From CAUZEB01 sp963578655 (lineage in GTDB: Bacteria > Chloroflexota > Dehalococcoidia > Lucifugimonadales > CAUZEB01), in contig CAUZEB010000032.1 in assembly GCA_963578655.1 (NCBI GenBank), positions 1 to 14,566 on the forward strand: a DNA stretch of 14,566 nucleotides. Reading direction: 5' to 3'. Shown one piece after another: positions 1 through 6,221 of this stretch. The notes below the pieces were generated by a model that saw nothing but the letters and a program-made list of their open reading frames with translations, made no database searches and was not told the DNA's origin. The translations under genes and the position numbers were made by a program. Numbering within the stretch: the first letter of the stretch is position 1; each line of letters opens with the position of its first letter.

Positions 1-154
1 CACTAATATCAGGCGCGCCGATATCCGAGATGAGACAGGATGGGTAGTGCTGGAATTAGAAGGACCTGTAGAAGAAATAGAAACTGCCTTGACCTGGGTT
101 GTAGGTTCGGGAGTGCGAATAGATCCTGTAGGGGGCGATGTTATTGAAGGATAA
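1..154 (+). CDS. NIL-domain protein, C-terminal end (partial)
   Basis: The frame is open from base 2 to the TAA at 152-154 and gives the last 50 residues of a protein whose start lies upstream of the window. The residues (N-I-R-R-A-D-I-R-D near the start, then a W-V-V-L-E-L-E-G strand, then a G-V-R-I-D-P-V-G-G-D-V end) match the C-terminal part of the NIL domain. This small ferredoxin-like fold is found at the C-terminus of MetN methionine importers and fused to ferredoxins in sulfur-assimilation proteins. The fragment is too short to tell a stand-alone NIL protein from a fusion. The next gene on the same strand, 78 bp away, is a MoaD/ThiS-like sulfur carrier, so a role in sulfur transfer is a reasonable inference. 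Confidence 0.72.
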   Translation, partial: TNIRRADIRDETGWVVLELEGPVEEIETALTWVVGSGVRIDPVGGDVIEG

Positions 155-171
155 GTCAGGGAATCAAGAGA

Positions 172-209
172 GATCCTGGCTATGATATATTAATACAATA
201 GCCAGAATC
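172..209. repeat. inverted repeat between the NIL and MoaD-like genes
   Basis: Bases 176-183 (CTGGCTAT) are the exact reverse complement of 198-205 (ATAGCCAG), with a 14-base AT-rich loop. After one mismatch (175/206) the pairing continues for three more bases (172-174 with 207-209). As RNA this is a stable hairpin ending about 11 bases before the ribosome-binding site of the MoaD-like gene. There is no T-run after it, so it is not a standard intrinsic terminator. It could be an attenuator, an mRNA-processing hairpin or a regulator site. Confidence 0.5.
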
Positions 210-232
210 AATTTCGATAAGGAAGGAATAAT

Positions 233-511
233 ATGAGCGTGATAGTTAGGATACCAACGCCTCTTAGGCGAGTTACCAATGGACTAGACAAAGTCTCGAT
301 AGAAGGTAGTACGTTAAACGAAATTGTACACTCACTAGATTCACAGTTCCCTGGTATAAAAGCACGCTTATGTGACGATCAGGGGGAATTGCGTAATTTC
401 GTTAATGTGTATGTAAATGGTGAGGATGTCCGATTTATGGATGGGCTTGGAACTGCGACCAAATCCGGTGACGAAATAAGTATTGTCCCCGCGGTAGCTG
501 GTGGTAAGTAA
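233..511 (+). CDS. MoaD/ThiS-family ubiquitin-like sulfur carrier protein
   Basis: This 92-residue protein has the beta-grasp features of MoaD/ThiS/CysO-type carriers: an N-terminal strand (V-I-V-R-I-P-T-P-L-R), a helix around residues 27-38, the F-V-N-V-Y-V-N-G-E-D-V-R-F strand at 56-68, and the terminal D-E-I-S-I-V-P-A-V-A-G-G. Carriers of this family are adenylated at the C-terminal Gly-Gly by a MoeB/ThiF-like enzyme and then carry sulfur as a thiocarboxylate for cysteine, cofactor or tRNA sulfur chemistry. Here Gly90-Gly91 is followed by one extra residue, Lys92, so the last glycine is not the free terminus and trimming may be needed before activation. The ATG start is supported by GGAAGG at 221-226, six bases upstream. 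The upstream neighbour is the NIL-domain gene. No activating enzyme or protease is visible in this window. The gene converges on the next one with only 10 bases between stops. Confidence 0.85.
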   Translation: MSVIVRIPTPLRRVTNGLDKVSIEGSTLNEIVHSLDSQFPGIKARLCDDQGELRNFVNVYVNGEDVRFMDGLGTATKSGDEISIVPAVAGGK

Positions 512-521
512 TCCTTGTGAA

Positions 522-1493
522 TTATCTAGAGGATGCCTTAGTGAGTAGTTTCACGCAAGCATATATAGCTTTCGTATACGGCATAGGAATGTCGAGTATT
601 CCCCCCAGTTCCAATACAACTCCTACCAGGCTTTCCAGTTCTATTGGTCTACCTGATTCTAAATCTTGAAGCATGGAAGTTTTATGATTACCGACTTTTC
701 CAGCTGACGCTAATCGTTGGTCAATAGTCATACGAAGGTTTAACCCCAATTTCGTAGTCACTTTTTCAGATTCTGTCATGATATGACGTACGAGTTCGGT
801 TATAGCGGGATCACTAGTCATCTCGGCTAATGTTGTCCTTGTAAGGGCACTAATTGGATTAAAAGCTATATTGCCTAGAAGTTTAAGCCATAATTCTTCA
901 CGGATTCTTGTGTTGATCCGACTACGGAATCCAGCTTTCGCAAATGCTTTAGATATCAATTGTAAGCGTGCGCTCTTGCACCCGTCGAGCTCGCCGAAAC
1001 TAAGGCGGTCTCCTTCAATATGGCGAATAACTCCAGGAGTTTCGATAATTGTTGCAGGATATACTATACAGCCTATGATCCTGCTCGGATCAATTGTCTT
1101 GTCGATAGTCTCGTGTGGGTCTAAACTCTCCAAGGTTGTGCCTTGGAGAGGCCCTTTGTAACGTTTGAAGTACCACCATGGGATGCCATTTTGAGCAGAG
1201 ATAACCGTAGTATTCTTATGCAATAAAGGTCGAAGGGTGGGTGCGATGTCAGGCACGCTGTGCGCTTTCACTGTAAGTAATACGACATCCACTGGTCCTA
1301 TGTCAGTAGGATTGCTGGTGGCCAATGGATGTATTATGAAGTCCTTATCTTCCGTTATAATCCGTAATCCGTTGGAATGAATGGCTGCCAAATGGGAACC
1401 ACGAGCTATGAAGTAAACGTCCTCGCCCGATCGTTGGAGCATCGCTCCAAGATAGGCTCCGATTGCACCAGCTCCAGCTATTGCAAATTTCAT
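522..1493 (-). CDS. ketopantoate reductase (ApbA/PanE) family NADP-dependent oxidoreductase
   Basis: This 323-residue protein has the two-domain layout of 2-dehydropantoate 2-reductase. The N-terminal Rossmann motif is GAGAIG (residues 7-12). T-V-K-A around Lys75 and Q-N-G around Asn102 match active-site positions, and the C-terminal helical domain carries the catalytic lysine (L-W-L-K, Lys204) with N-I-A-F-N-P-I after it. The K-T-S-M-L-Q-D-L-E-S-G-R-P-I-E stretch (271-285) supplies the conserved Ser and Glu. All key residues look intact, so it should be an active NADPH-dependent reductase of a 2-oxoacid-like substrate. The segment Q-N-G-I-P-W-W-Y-F and the L-E-S-L-D-P insert resemble a subfamily common in catabolic clusters rather than classical PanE, so a role in pantothenate synthesis is not assured. 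It is the last gene of the minus-strand operon, 24 bp after the CoA ligase. Its ribosome-binding site is weak (AGG), which suggests coupled translation. Confidence 0.85.
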   Translation of the reverse strand: MKFAIAGAGAIGAYLGAMLQRSGEDVYFIARGSHLAAIHSNGLRIITEDKDFIIHPLATSNPTDIGPVDVVLLTVKAHSVPDIAPTLRPLLHKNTTVISAQNGIPWWYFKRYKGPLQGTTLESLDPHETIDKTIDPSRIIGCIVYPATIIETPGVIRHIEGDRLSFGELDGCKSARLQLISKAFAKAGFRSRINTRIREELWLKLLGNIAFNPISALTRTTLAEMTSDPAITELVRHIMTESEKVTTKLGLNLRMTIDQRLASAGKVGNHKTSMLQDLESGRPIELESLVGVVLELGGILDIPMPYTKAIYACVKLLTKASSR

Positions 1494-1517
1494 AAATGAA
1501 ACCTAGAAAACTTAAGA

Positions 1518-3044
1518 TTATTGTATTCTCGCCAGTTTTTCGGCGACGACTCGGCGTTGTATCTTTCCACTCGCTGTCTTAGGAATTTCATCTACCACAT
1601 GGATTGTCCTGGGCAGCTTGAATGAGGCTAATCGCTCGCGGCAGTACTCCTTTAGCTCTAATTGGGAGACGTTAGCGCTCAAAACCACCGCGGCCTGAAC
1701 TTCTTCACCGTATCTTTCGCTGGCAACACCGAACGCAACTGCCTCAGAGACACTCGGGTGACTTAGAAGAGTTTCATCAATTTCTCTGGGTGAGATCTTT
1801 TCACCACCTCTATTAATCAATTCCTTTAAACGGCCAGTTAAAGTCAGGTAACCCTTTTCATTAATGTAGCCTTGATCCCCTGTCCGAAACCAGCCGTTTG
1901 TGTATGCATCCTCGTTCGCTTGGGCATTACCTTCATAACCACTGATGACGTTCATCCCACGAATGACAATTTCCCCTATGTGATCACGGCCCAGTATGCT
2001 TCCCGCTTCATCCATGATTTCTATTGATACTCCTGTACTGGTGCCTACAGTACCTGGTATTCTCACTTCAGGCGGTAAGGGATTTGAAGACATTTGATGC
2101 GAAGCTTCTGTCATGCCATAGGCTTCAACCACAGGCACTCCAAAAACATTTTCCATCGTTTCGCACGTCGAAGGGGCTAATGGCGAGCTGCAGGACCGAA
2201 TGAACCTGAGGGTCTTATGTAAGGGGACTTTTGGGTTAGAACGTCTAATAGCTCTCTTTACCAATGCTTGATGCATAGAGGGTACCGCTGTAAACCAAGT
2301 TACATCGTGGTCATTAACTATTGGCCAGAATCGTAAAGCATCGAAATTCGACGGAACTACAACTGTTCCTCCAGAACCAAAGGTGGACAGGAGCGATGCC
2401 ACAAGTCCGTGGACATGAAATAAGGGCATAATACACATCGATATATCTAGAGCACTAAGCTGGTAGGTTGTTATTATATTTTGAATAGAAACGGCCAAGT
2501 TTCGGTGTGTGATGGGTACTCTTTTGGGTCGACTAGTAGTGCCGCTAGTGTGCAAAACAAGGGCTATGTCATCTGGTGTTATCCCTAGACTGGGTTTAGT
2601 TTCCTTAACATCATTGTTACGGGAAAATCTGACTTGACCGTCCTTATTTACGGTAACCGAAATAAGAAGAGTTTCGTCCGAGGTTGATTTGCTAGCGTCT
2701 TGTGCACCCCCCATTGGGGTGATCAAAGCAGAAGCTTGTGTGTCATTAAGATAAAATTTAAATTCATCGCTTGTGTATGAGGGGTTTAGTGGAGCTGCTG
2801 TCCCTGAGAGGGCTGCGGCTAGGAATGAAACAATATTTTCAATCCCGTTACCTAATACAATTGCGATTCTATCACCTTTAGATATACCCCATTCATTTAG
2901 TTGTTTAGAAAGGGAGCAGACCTGTAGCCGAAGTGACTCGTAGGTTATTGTAGGACCGTCAGGCACTACAATTGCAGGATGATCGTCAGAGCCAACTTTC
3001 AAGATATCTTCGAGTGTGTCGTAAGCTTGATAATTTGTCATCAC
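1518..3044 (-). CDS. AMP-forming acyl-CoA synthetase, oxalyl-CoA synthetase-like (AAE3/Pcs60 type)
   Basis: This complete 508-residue ANL-superfamily ligase activates a carboxylic acid as an acyl-AMP and transfers it to CoA. Visible motifs are the P-loop H-T-S-G-T-T-S-R-P-K (165-174), Y-G-M-T-E-A-S-H-Q (309-317), the W-F-R-T-G-D motif (385-390), the hinge G-R-L-K-E-L-I-N-R-G-G-E-K-I-S (404-418), and the A10 motif P-K-T-A-S-G-K with catalytic Lys494. The stretches M-P-L-F-H-V-H-G-L, F-I-R-S-C-S-S-P-L-A-P and M-S-S-N-P-L-P resemble plant AAE3 and yeast Pcs60, which are oxalate-CoA ligases. A small dicarboxylate such as oxalate is therefore the best guess, without proof. The open frame begins with GTG (3044) directly followed by ATG (3041); GGAAG upstream is 7 bases from the GTG and 10 from the ATG, so the start is ambiguous by one codon. 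It lies 23 bp after the beta-subunit gene in the same operon. Confidence 0.9.
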   Translation of the reverse strand: MMTNYQAYDTLEDILKVGSDDHPAIVVPDGPTITYESLRLQVCSLSKQLNEWGISKGDRIAIVLGNGIENIVSFLAAALSGTAAPLNPSYTSDEFKFYLNDTQASALITPMGGAQDASKSTSDETLLISVTVNKDGQVRFSRNNDVKETKPSLGITPDDIALVLHTSGTTSRPKRVPITHRNLAVSIQNIITTYQLSALDISMCIMPLFHVHGLVASLLSTFGSGGTVVVPSNFDALRFWPIVNDHDVTWFTAVPSMHQALVKRAIRRSNPKVPLHKTLRFIRSCSSPLAPSTCETMENVFGVPVVEAYGMTEASHQMSSNPLPPEVRIPGTVGTSTGVSIEIMDEAGSILGRDHIGEIVIRGMNVISGYEGNAQANEDAYTNGWFRTGDQGYINEKGYLTLTGRLKELINRGGEKISPREIDETLLSHPSVSEAVAFGVASERYGEEVQAAVVLSANVSQLELKEYCRERLASFKLPRTIHVVDEIPKTASGKIQRRVVAEKLARIQ

Positions 3045-3067
3045 AATTTGACTTCCATTAAACGAAT

Positions 3068-3649
3068 CTAACTATTCAATGCTTTTCTCAGTATAGGTAT
3101 CGCATCCCTCATTTCTTTAAGATTCCGCGGCAAACGATTAACGATTTCTTCGGCATTGGATTCTTGACATATCTTGAGATTTACCAGTACAGGCCCGAGT
3201 GAATTCAAAACGTCGGTAATACCTGCATTGAATGATTCTAATTCGTGGAATTCAAATGTTTTTGCATACCCAGCTTCAGCTCCCATTAACCTGATGCTTC
3301 TTCCTGTGGAGTTAGGAGTTGGCTGACCCCCAGTAACAGCATATATTTCGTTGTCGAGGACAAAGTGGTAGAAATTACGAGGAGATTTATTACTAACTGT
3401 AATTAAAGAACCTAAATTCATGAGTAAACTTCCGTCCCCGTCTATCACTATCACTTTCCTGTCGGTACATGCCATTGCGAGGCCAAGTCCCACTGATGAG
3501 GCTTTTCCCATCACACCACCCTCGTGGATGTCGAGTGATAAATTGGCGCTTTGTTCGGTCCAGCCTAACCAACCCATCATAGTGGGCACTACTATTTCAT
3601 CTGTTCTGTGTCTGTCCAACACTTTAAGGACATCTTCCATTAACATCAT
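3068..3649 (-). CDS. thiamine-diphosphate-binding (beta) subunit of a sulfopyruvate/phosphonopyruvate decarboxylase-like enzyme
   Basis: This 193-residue protein corresponds to the C-terminal, pyrophosphate-binding half of a ThDP-dependent 2-oxoacid decarboxylase. It contains the Mg/ThDP motif G-D-G-S (71-74) followed 26 residues later by Asn100 (L-D-N-E-I-Y), then V-T-G-G-Q-P-T. The M-G-K-A-S-S-V-G-L-G-L-A stretch before the motif is typical of the ComE subunit of sulfopyruvate decarboxylase and related split enzymes, and the length fits ComE. The partner alpha subunit is upstream in the same operon, so a functional alpha/beta pair is likely. The substrate is unknown: sulfopyruvate, phosphonopyruvate or another small 2-oxoacid. 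Three ATGs lie close together (3649, 3646, 3640). GGAG is 12 bases from the first, a long spacing that makes the exact start uncertain. Unusually, 224 non-coding bases separate it from the alpha subunit. Confidence 0.88.
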   Translation of the reverse strand: MMLMEDVLKVLDRHRTDEIVVPTMMGWLGWTEQSANLSLDIHEGGVMGKASSVGLGLAMACTDRKVIVIDGDGSLLMNLGSLITVSNKSPRNFYHFVLDNEIYAVTGGQPTPNSTGRSIRLMGAEAGYAKTFEFHELESFNAGITDVLNSLGPVLVNLKICQESNAEEIVNRLPRNLKEMRDAIPILRKALNS

Positions 3650-3701
3650 AATAAGTAATATCTCCGTGTGTTTATGTAAGAAACTTAGAGCACATAAATT
3701 C

Positions 3702-3719
3702 AGGGCCCCTGCGGTCCCT
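3702..3719 (-). repeat. GC-rich hairpin in the gap between alpha and beta decarboxylase genes
   Basis: Read on the minus strand, AGGGACC and GGGCCCT pair around a 4-base GCAG loop, with one A-G mismatch inside seven positions. It lies in the 224-bp gap (3650-3873) between two genes whose products should be made in equal amounts. No U-run follows, so it is not a clear terminator. It may mark an mRNA processing site or an internal leader for the downstream three genes. I could not find a convincing promoter in the gap. Confidence 0.4.
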
Positions 3720-3873
3720 AGCGTATTGTTTAACTAGATTTTGTGAAGTATGGCATAACTCTTCCTATATTCTGTCACACTAGATTGAAGTCTGTTTGAA
3801 CGAACCACGCTGACGTGACAAAAGGCACTGAAAAGTACTTAATCTCATGTGTGCTTTGGCATCGGTACGTAAT

Positions 3874-4371
3874 CTAGCTGTATTCGGAACCCATTAAACA
3901 GGCGACAGGGCCTTGGTTTTTCTCAGCTTCGTCAAAGGCGATTGAAATTCTACCTACATCCTCATCATCTTCAACCAAATAATGATTTATGCCCCACGCA
4001 TGTAATATTGGCTCTGTATATCGGCCCGCCGAGTCGGGTGTAACTCCATGTCTAGTCCAACCTCGGTATCCGATCATTAATACTAGAGGGAAGTCGATAT
4101 CTAAAGTGAGACCTCTAATCGAATCGCCTGATTCAAAAAGACCAGTGTTTTGTATTAAGACAACAGGTTTCTTGCCACCAACCCATAGACCTGCAGCTAT
4201 TGCCATACTTTCTCCTTCTCGACAAACCGGCACTAAGTCTATGGATGGTTCGGATACCATCCTTTGGTACATAAAGTTGGTTTCACTGTCTGGCAGCCAT
4301 ACAACGTGCGTAACGTTATTTTTCTTGAGCTGCTCTAGTATTGGAGCTGGTGTTAATCGAAGTTCTGGCAT
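3874..4371 (-). CDS. thiamine-diphosphate-binding (alpha, PYR) subunit of a sulfopyruvate/phosphonopyruvate decarboxylase-like enzyme
   Basis: This 165-residue protein matches the N-terminal half (PYR domain) of a ThDP-dependent decarboxylase, like ComD of sulfopyruvate decarboxylase. The motif C-R-E-G-E-S-M-A-I-A-A-G-L-W (50-63) holds the glutamate (Glu52 by alignment) that activates the thiazolium cofactor, followed by V-V-L-I-Q-N-T-G-L, as in ComD and phosphonopyruvate decarboxylases. It should form the active site together with the beta subunit. The start was chosen at 4371 because GAGAGG lies six bases upstream and the length then fits ComD. The frame is open back to 4455, which would add 28 residues of unlike composition and overlap the SDR gene by 16 bases. 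With the chosen start it lies 68 bp after the SDR gene in the same operon. The substrate cannot be inferred. Confidence 0.87.
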   Translation of the reverse strand: MPELRLTPAPILEQLKKNNVTHVVWLPDSETNFMYQRMVSEPSIDLVPVCREGESMAIAAGLWVGGKKPVVLIQNTGLFESGDSIRGLTLDIDFPLVLMIGYRGWTRHGVTPDSAGRYTEPILHAWGINHYLVEDDEDVGRISIAFDEAEKNQGPVACLMGSEYS

Positions 4372-4377
4372 CTGTAT

Positions 4378-4383
4378 CCTCTC
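4378..4383 (-). promoter_or_regulatory. ribosome-binding site that sets the alpha-subunit start
   Basis: GAGAGG on the minus strand, six bases before the ATG at 4371. It decides between the start at 4371 and the longer open frame to 4455. Confidence 0.7.
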
Positions 4384-4439
4384 GTAGGGTAGACTAAAGC
4401 TTGCTTTCGGGTAATTATATGCTCTCTTGGAAACGGCGG

Positions 4440-5213
4440 TCAACCGTCCCGCCATGACTCTGCATTCCCTTCAGGGTTATATCCTATCTCTTGGCGCGAG
4501 TTTGCTATATCCCAGAATCTCCATTTGTTGTTCGAAACCCCGTAGTAAATCCCAAATTCTAGATCGTCAGGAGCCTCAATACATCGTTCGACTAGTTGCA
4601 CCAAGTCAGGATGTGTTAGGAGAGTCGAAAATTGACGTGTTTCTACGGGACACCCTTCTTTATTTAGGGTCCCTATTCGAAGGCAAAGCACTGATATTCC
4701 AAAGGTGTCCGAATAATAACGCCCCATGCATTCTCCGAAAGCCTTTCCTACACCGTAATGCCCGTCCGGTCGCAGTGGGCTATCTATGCCTATGAGAGGT
4801 ATATCTTCTGGGTCAAGACCTTCATAGTTGCCGTTCACAATGTCTGAGTAAGGTTTGTCGTTCTCATACATACCTGTAGTGTGGTTAGAACTTGCAAATA
4901 TTACCCTCTTCACTCCCGTTAGACGGGCAGCTTCTAGGGTATTGTATGTAGCGACCATGTTATTTTGATAAATTATTTCCCAAGGCGAATCCCTATCTGG
5001 AATAGCTGCAAGGTCGATTACGACATCTTTGCCTAAGAATGCATGTTTAATCGTACTTAAATCCTTCATATCTGCTACTAAACAGTCGAATCCAGTGATA
5101 ATTTCCACATCTATCCCATAGAGATCGTAAGATTCCATCAGAGCCTTTCTTAGGATAGTTCCAATTAAACCGGATGCTCCCGTAATAAGTATCTTCCTTT
5201 TTTCTGGTATCAT
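4440..5213 (-). CDS. NAD(P)-dependent epimerase/dehydratase family SDR, uronate dehydrogenase-like
   Basis: This 257-residue extended short-chain dehydrogenase has the nucleotide-binding motif G-A-S-G-L-I-G (12-18), D-L-A-A (67-70), the catalytic serine region F-A-S-S-N-H-T-T-G (106-114), and the Y-G-V-G-K pair Tyr153/Lys157. The S-S-N-H-T-T-G-M-Y sequence, the L-R-I-G-T after the catalytic pair, and the C-terminal V-Q-L-V-E-R-C-I-E-A and Y-Y-G-V-S-N-N blocks resemble uronate dehydrogenases, which oxidise D-glucuronate or D-galacturonate to a lactone with NAD. A sugar-acid or related substrate is a reasonable guess. It is the first gene of the minus-strand operon. AGGGAA lies about five bases before the ATG, and a promoter candidate is about 35 bp upstream. 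No membrane segment or signal peptide is present, so it is cytoplasmic. Confidence 0.85.
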   Translation of the reverse strand: MIPEKRKILITGASGLIGTILRKALMESYDLYGIDVEIITGFDCLVADMKDLSTIKHAFLGKDVVIDLAAIPDRDSPWEIIYQNNMVATYNTLEAARLTGVKRVIFASSNHTTGMYENDKPYSDIVNGNYEGLDPEDIPLIGIDSPLRPDGHYGVGKAFGECMGRYYSDTFGISVLCLRIGTLNKEGCPVETRQFSTLLTHPDLVQLVERCIEAPDDLEFGIYYGVSNNKWRFWDIANSRQEIGYNPEGNAESWRDG

Positions 5214-5245
5214 GGCTTCCCTTTCATAAAATGGAATCTTTAAAG

Positions 5246-5273
5246 ATTATAGTACCCTATATAAAAATCCCAA
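5246..5273 (-). promoter_or_regulatory. sigma70-type promoter candidate for the minus-strand operon
   Basis: On the minus strand, TTGGGA (5273-5268) and an exact TATAAT (5251-5246) are separated by 16 bases. The transcription start would fall near 5239, leaving a leader of about 27 bases before the SDR start at 5213. The -10 match is perfect and the -35 matches 4 of 6 bases. Confidence 0.5.
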
Positions 5274-5386
5274 AGTATGGACTAAGAATTAGGGAACCAG
5301 ATCATTATACATAACTTAGGTCCTTCAAGACATTCTATCGGTATTGGACACGTCAACATTGGGAATAATCGGTGCAATATCTCTAG

Positions 5387-5403
5387 CTTAAATTAAATTT
5401 AAG
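5387..5403. repeat. 17-bp AT-rich palindrome in the divergent promoter region
   Basis: CTTAAAT and ATTTAAG are exact reverse complements separated by TAA. It lies about 21 bp upstream of the -35 box of the DUF5679 promoter and between the two divergent transcription units, a typical place for a regulator site. The AT-rich composition makes chance occurrence possible. Confidence 0.35.
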
Positions 5404-5424
5404 ATTTATAGGTGTTCGATAGGG

Positions 5425-5453
5425 TTGTCATAAGGCACAATGGCCTATATAAT
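5425..5453 (+). promoter_or_regulatory. strong sigma70-type promoter candidate for the DUF5679 gene
   Basis: TTGTCA (5425-5430) and an exact TATAAT (5448-5453) are 17 bases apart, an almost ideal layout. An imperfect inverted repeat spans the -10 box: AATGGC at 5439-5444 and GCCATT at 5455-5460. With one bulged C the pairing extends inward (CTAT with ATAG). Transcription would start near 5460, giving a leader of about 113 bases before the ATG at 5573. The repeat could be an operator, or partly chance in an AT-rich stretch. Confidence 0.6.
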
Positions 5454-5572
5454 AGCCATTGATTTTGAGGGCAATTTATTGCTTGCATGCCTATTATGGG
5501 TGTGTCCAGTTCATGTATTGCTCGCATAGTTGCGGATGCTCAAATAAACAAATACACCTGGGAGGGAATCGA

Positions 5573-5716
5573 ATGCAGGCTTATTGTCTTAAGTGCCGCT
5601 CACATAGGGATGTTCAGAATGCTCAGCAAGTCACTTTGAAGAATGGCAGGCCAGCCACTAGGGGAAAGTGTTCGGTTTGTAGTGCCACTGTCTTCCGTAT
5701 CGGTAAGGCTAGTTAA
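5573..5716 (+). CDS. small DUF5679-type zinc-ribbon protein
   Basis: This 47-residue protein carries two CxxC pairs, Cys5/Cys8 and Cys33/Cys36, flanking the stretch V-T-L-K-N-G-R-P-A-T-R-G, and ends F-R-I-G-K-A-S. That pattern matches DUF5679, a short zinc-ribbon family common in Chloroflexota and actinobacteria. Four cysteines in this arrangement should bind one zinc ion. The molecular function is unknown; binding to nucleic acid or to a ribosome or RNA polymerase partner would fit the fold but is not shown. The start was chosen at the ATG because GGGAGGG (5560-5566) lies six bases before it. The open frame extends back to 5459, but that would place the start at the predicted transcription start. 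It has its own promoter and appears to be a single gene. Confidence 0.85.
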   Translation: MQAYCLKCRSHRDVQNAQQVTLKNGRPATRGKCSVCSATVFRIGKAS

Positions 5717-6221
5717 ATACACATGTGTATTCCTAGTACGATGCGATCCAGAGGCTCGTTCTGTGCAGAAAGTGTTTGATATGTGAGATCTTGGGATTGG
5801 TTACAATTGCGTACCCTGGAAGCCCTCGTGGTTGTGTCTTTCTCTCCACAGATAAATGCGAACGAACAAACGAAGGTTTGGTTGACAAAAATACCTAGTC
5901 GACTGCTTGGGGTATAGGATTGAATGAGACGTGTGTCTCCGGTTTAGGTAAAGTAATCACCGTGCTGCCGGTCGTGGTTCATTGTGTTCCTCTCTGGTTT
6001 GTCTTAGTCTTTCGAGTTACTCCATTAGATGCACTAGCCTAGATCCATTCTCCAAAATGAACGTTCTAACCTCGAAACCTCCCGAGAGCCCTGGTAAAGT
6101 AGTGCTCGGTGTAGGTGATTACAGTTCAGCATGTTAAAACAATGTATCGCAAGTAGACGGTCAAGTTCCGACGCACCCTATTGTCTAGGACATCTGGTCT
6201 TAGGTAGATGCGAGAGATTTA
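5717..6221 (+). other. 505-bp region without a credible gene, upstream of alaS
   Basis: No open frame with a ribosome-binding site is visible on either strand; the longest candidate I checked is 26 codons (from the ATG at 6057) and lacks a Shine-Dalgarno sequence. Small hairpins are present: 5867-5880 (CAAAC, GAAG loop, GTTTG) and 5926-5939 (GAGAC, GTGT loop, GTCTC). A TTGACA at 5882-5887 has no -10 box at proper spacing (the nearest TATAGG is 25 bases away). I looked for the T-box antiterminator core, tmRNA ends, SRP RNA and RNase P conserved cores and a tRNA T-arm, and recognised none. It may be a long leader of alaS, hold an unrecognised RNA, or contain decayed sequence. Confidence 0.5.

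Noticed and set aside
522..1493. Naming the reductase panE
   Set aside because: The fold and active site match the family, but the sequence type and operon context point to another substrate, and no pantothenate genes are nearby.
4372..4455. Longer N-terminus (28 extra residues) for the decarboxylase alpha subunit
   Set aside because: A clear GAGAGG lies before the ATG at 4371, the shorter protein fits the family length, and the longer form would overlap the SDR gene.
3420..4795. Plus-strand open frames opposite the decarboxylase and SDR genes
   Set aside because: They are shadows of the minus-strand genes, with no ribosome-binding sites or recognisable domains.
5459..5572. N-terminal extension of the DUF5679 protein from a TTG at 5459
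   Set aside because: It begins at the predicted transcription start, lacks a ribosome-binding site, and the family starts at the ATG at 5573, which has GGGAGGG upstream.
5882..5918. Promoter from TTGACA (5882) and TATAGG (5913) before alaS
   Set aside because: The spacing is 25 bases, far outside the 16-18 range, and no better -10 box is present.
6057..6137. 26-codon open frame starting ATG at 6057
   Set aside because: There is no Shine-Dalgarno sequence and no recognisable protein feature; this length is expected by chance.
5717..6221. T-box leader, tmRNA, SRP RNA, RNase P RNA or tRNA before alaS
   Set aside because: I searched by eye for the conserved cores of each on both strands and found none; a covariance-model search would be decisive.
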